Positions 6,628 to 8,428 of a stretch of 8,428 nt of DNA are shown piece after piece. The position numbers were made by a program, and so were the translations under genes. Numbering within the stretch: the stretch's first letter is position 1; every line of letters starts with the position of its first letter. The notes beneath the pieces were generated by a model. That model was given only the letters and a program-made list of their open reading frames with translations, was not told the origin of the DNA and searched no databases. The stretch spans positions 1-8,428 of the forward strand of contig JANXSH010000467.1 of the NCBI GenBank assembly GCA_025356615.1. The letters run 5' to 3'. The stretch comes from Planctomycetia bacterium. GTDB lineage: Bacteria > Planctomycetota > Planctomycetia > Gemmatales > Gemmataceae.

Positions 6628-7752
6628 ATGAAACTTCGTTGGCTCGCACTGTGCGCCGCCCTGCTGTTCCTCTCCCCGAGCCTGGCCTGGCTCGCCGAGA
6701 AGGGACAGGAGGGCCACGGCAAGAAGACCCGCCCGGCTCCCGACCCCGAGAAGGTCAGCAAGCAACTCGAAGCCGCCGACATCTTCGCCAAGGCACTCGC
6801 AGGTGACGACGCGCGGCAATACTTCCGCGTCATGAACACGTCGATCAAGAGTATCCGCACGGCCCAGGCGGTCAAATTCGAGATGACCGGCGGGCACGCC
6901 GATCACGGTACGGATGTCGCCAACCCGTTCGCCGAGGCACGCGCCAAGGCACGCGCCAAGGCCGCCAAACTCGCCAGCCTCGTCAATGACCCGACCTGGC
7001 GGGAGAATAGTAAGAAACTGTTTGCCGAGCGGATGAAGGCGAACAGCAAAATGCGGATCATCGGGGGCGAACACGCCCTGGAGGGAGAATATCCCGACTG
7101 CGTCACGGTCGGCTCTCCGACGAGTTTCTGCTGCACGGGCACACTGATCGGCCCGAATGTCGTGCTGACCGCCGGCCACTGCGGAGACGGCGGGTGTGCC
7201 CAGCGTATCTACGTCGGGATCGACGCCAACCATCCCAACCCCGCGAAGATCTACAAGGTGAAGAAGGCCATCGTCCACGAGAAGTTCAACCATTTCACGC
7301 TGGCGAACGACTTGACGGTACTCATTCTGGAGAAGGATGTCGCAGGGGTCACGCCGCGCAAGATCGCGGCGACGGCGGACATCGAGGCGTCTTTCTCCGT
7401 CCGACTGGTCGGGTTCGGGCTTACCGAACTGAACATCTTCGGCGAGCAGAACCTCGTGGACGTGGCGATCGCCTCCGCGTCGTGCGACTGCGCCGACTGC
7501 CCGGACAAGTACGGCTGCCACAAGGGCATGGAAATGGTCGCCGGGGGGGCGGGCAAAGATTCGTGCAACGGTGACAGCGGTGGCCCCGCTTACATCCTCA
7601 AAGGTAATGACTGGCTCCTCGCGGGTGCGACTTCGAGGGCGACGAGCAACAGCGTCATGAACTGTGGCGACGGCGGCATCTATGTCCGCGTGGACAAGTA
7701 CCGCGACTGGATCGTGAAGACGGCGAAGGACAACGGAGGGAAAATCGAGTAA
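6628..7752 (+). CDS. Secreted trypsin-like serine protease zymogen (family S1)
   Basis: A 374-residue S1 protease. Residues 1-24 are a Sec signal peptide (hydrophobic core, SLA before the likely cleavage). Residues about 25-143 form a charged, Ala/Lys-rich propeptide that includes a tandem ARAK pair (104-111) encoded by a 12-bp direct repeat at 6935-6958. The mature domain begins R143-IIGG. The triad is H184 (TAGHC), D228 (NDLTVL) and S317 (GDSGGP). D311, six residues before S317, matches the trypsin S1-pocket Asp189, predicting cleavage after Arg or Lys. A Cys-rich loop (C286, C288, C291, C297) precedes the active-site segment where trypsins usually have fewer cysteines. The ATG at 6628 has GGAGG 5 nt upstream; a TTG at 6616 would overlap that site. 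Its position 40 bp after the cytochrome gene suggests one transcript. The natural substrate is unknown. Confidence 0.92.
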   Translation: MKLRWLALCAALLFLSPSLAWLAEKGQEGHGKKTRPAPDPEKVSKQLEAADIFAKALAGDDARQYFRVMNTSIKSIRTAQAVKFEMTGGHADHGTDVANPFAEARAKARAKAAKLASLVNDPTWRENSKKLFAERMKANSKMRIIGGEHALEGEYPDCVTVGSPTSFCCTGTLIGPNVVLTAGHCGDGGCAQRIYVGIDANHPNPAKIYKVKKAIVHEKFNHFTLANDLTVLILEKDVAGVTPRKIAATADIEASFSVRLVGFGLTELNIFGEQNLVDVAIASASCDCADCPDKYGCHKGMEMVAGGAGKDSCNGDSGGPAYILKGNDWLLAGATSRATSNSVMNCGDGGIYVRVDKYRDWIVKTAKDNGGKIE

Positions 7753-7771
7753 GACTCGACCACGACCACAT

Positions 7772-7822
7772 GGGCCATTCATTCAGGGCGAGCCGTGCAC
7801 GCTTCGACCGAATGAATGGCCC
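7772..7822 (+). terminator. Stem-loop after the protease gene
   Basis: GGGCCATTCATTC at 7772-7784 is the exact reverse complement of 7810-7822, a 13-bp stem with a 25-nt loop, 19 bp past the protease stop. The following sequence is only mildly T-rich (TTCGTCGTTCTT), so Rho-independent action is plausible but not certain. Confidence 0.6.
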
Positions 7823-7850
7823 TTCGTCGTTCTTCGGGCCTCGTTGTGCT

Positions 7851-7911
7851 TCGACTTGCATCTCGCGCGTGGCGTTTCCCTCCTGTTTTCATCCTACTCG
7901 ACGCTCGTCTC
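7851..7911 (-). pseudogene. Decayed fragment of an antitoxin gene leader and first codons
   Basis: This stretch aligns with about 4324-4384, the ribosome binding site, start and first codons of the antitoxin gene, on the same strand and at roughly 80% identity by eye. Shared pieces are the AGGAGGG site and its flanks, the CTCATCCTAC-like upstream sequence, and codons for Glu-Met-Gln-Val-Glu. The antitoxin ATG corresponds to ACG here (minus strand, 7868-7870), so the normal start is lost. Similarity stops after about seven codons. The internal Met4 would still open a frame, MQVEAQRGPKNDEG, but it reads into the hairpin at 7772-7822 and then antisense through the protease end. It looks like the remnant of a second toxin-antitoxin cassette. 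Its right end overlaps the last codons of the neighbouring helix-turn-helix gene. Confidence 0.65.
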
Positions 7912-8379
7912 GTCTCCAGGGCGTTGACACGCCCCGCTCGCCAGTTCCTCCGCGAGCGCCGCGCGGGCCTCGGGGTGCGCCTCCAGCGCCGACAGCACCC
8001 GGCCCACCAGGTCGCGGACCTCGGCCTGGAGCAGGGCCGCGCCCGACGCCTTCGACGCGGCGGGGCGGGCGTTACTCGTCCAGCCGCGCTGGTCGGCGGT
8101 CTCCCGGCCGGGGCCGTTGCGCAACCAGTCGAGCGGCTTGTCGTTGCGGGCGCTGACCTCGGCACCGAGTCGCGCTTGCGCCTGCGCCTGGCGCACGGCC
8201 TGGGCGAAGGCGCGGTAGCGCGGCTTGCCTTTGGGGTCGTCGCCCTTGTGCATCCAGGTCAGGAAGGTGCGCCGCCGCACGCCCGCCGCCTCGGCGGCGA
8301 CCTCGGCGAACCCACCGGCGCGGACGTAGGCGACGATGGCTTGTTGCACAACTTCCGTAAGGCGGACAGGAGTGGACAT
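7894..8379 (-). CDS. Small helix-turn-helix protein, phage terminase small subunit-like
   Basis: A 161-residue protein, not assigned to a named gene. Residues 7-45 resemble a homeodomain-like DNA-binding unit (LTEVVQQAIVAYVRAG, then EVAAEAAGVRRRTFLTWMHKG), as found in terminase small subunits and phage-type regulators. Next comes a segment with PRYRAFAQAVRQAQAQARLGAEV (about 53-75), then DWLRNGPGRETADQRGW, whose Trp-containing arrangement is also seen in terminase-like proteins. The C-terminal part is Ala-rich and helical. The ATG at 8377-8379 has GGAG 8 nt upstream. No terminase large subunit, capsid or integrase gene lies next to it in the window. Its final codons (GDETSVE, stop) are read out of the decayed antitoxin-leader sequence, so the C-terminus may have been altered by that insertion. 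Function unknown; DNA binding is the safest statement. Confidence 0.7.
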   Translation of the reverse strand: MSTPVRLTEVVQQAIVAYVRAGGFAEVAAEAAGVRRRTFLTWMHKGDDPKGKPRYRAFAQAVRQAQAQARLGAEVSARNDKPLDWLRNGPGRETADQRGWTSNARPAASKASGAALLQAEVRDLVGRVLSALEAHPEARAALAEELASGACQRPGDETSVE

Positions 8380-8406
8380 GGACGGGACTCCGTGGGGTGC
8401 TTCGGG

Positions 8407-8428
8407 AGGGCGAGGCTCCTGCCGAGCC
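8407..8428. repeat. REP-like palindromic motif at the window edge
   Basis: GGCTC at 8414-8418 pairs with GAGCC at 8424-8428 within a GGCGAGGCTCCTGCCGAGCC context. From memory, motifs of this kind recur in intergenic regions of planctomycete genomes. Only one copy is visible here and the element may continue beyond the window, upstream of the helix-turn-helix gene. Confidence 0.4.

Noticed and set aside
5813..6631. 272-codon plus-strand frame overlapping the cytochrome
   Set aside because: It is a frame shadow rich in Arg, Gly and Gln; the cytochrome frame has both haem motifs and continues intact through this region.

Overview
This high-GC window reads as a chromosomal segment of a Planctomycetota bacterium, most likely from the Gemmata group. 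That is an inference from gene content (a RoxA-like di-haem cytochrome lipoprotein, a PIN toxin with a beta-type antitoxin, a small terminase-like helix-turn-helix protein) and from the many palindromic, REP-like spacer sequences. No rRNA, tRNA or CRISPR array is visible. Nothing in the sequence fixes the species.

Layout. Positions 1-224 are an elaborate inverted-repeat element resembling a MITE. A good sigma70-type promoter at 286-314 then drives an NAD-dependent aldehyde dehydrogenase (360-1847, +). A perfect 28-bp palindrome at 1861-1888 separates it from a convergent minus-strand block. Read in its own direction, that block is an antitoxin/VapC toxin pair (4344 to 3644, ATGA overlap), then a SAM-dependent methyltransferase and a family-2 glycosyltransferase (3548 to 1888, TTGA overlap, TTG start). 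A less GC-rich divergent spacer (4345-4652) carries a 10-bp inverted repeat and precedes a plus-strand pair: a di-haem c-type cytochrome lipoprotein (4653-6587) and a secreted trypsin-like zymogen (6628-7752). A hairpin closes that pair. A degenerate copy of the antitoxin gene's leader and first codons lies at about 7851-7911. A minus-strand helix-turn-helix protein (7894-8379) and a REP-like motif end the window.

How the genes work together. The methyltransferase and glycosyltransferase look translationally coupled and probably modify or build a surface glycan. The cytochrome and the protease are both exported and only 40 bp apart, so they may form an envelope module; the joint function is unknown. 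The aldehyde dehydrogenase stands alone. The most distinctive points are the cytochrome-trypsin pair, with an enlarged inter-haem region and a potentially self-activating protease, and the antitoxin-leader fragment, which suggests that this toxin-antitoxin cassette has been duplicated and decayed. No defence or secretion system that I can name is present.
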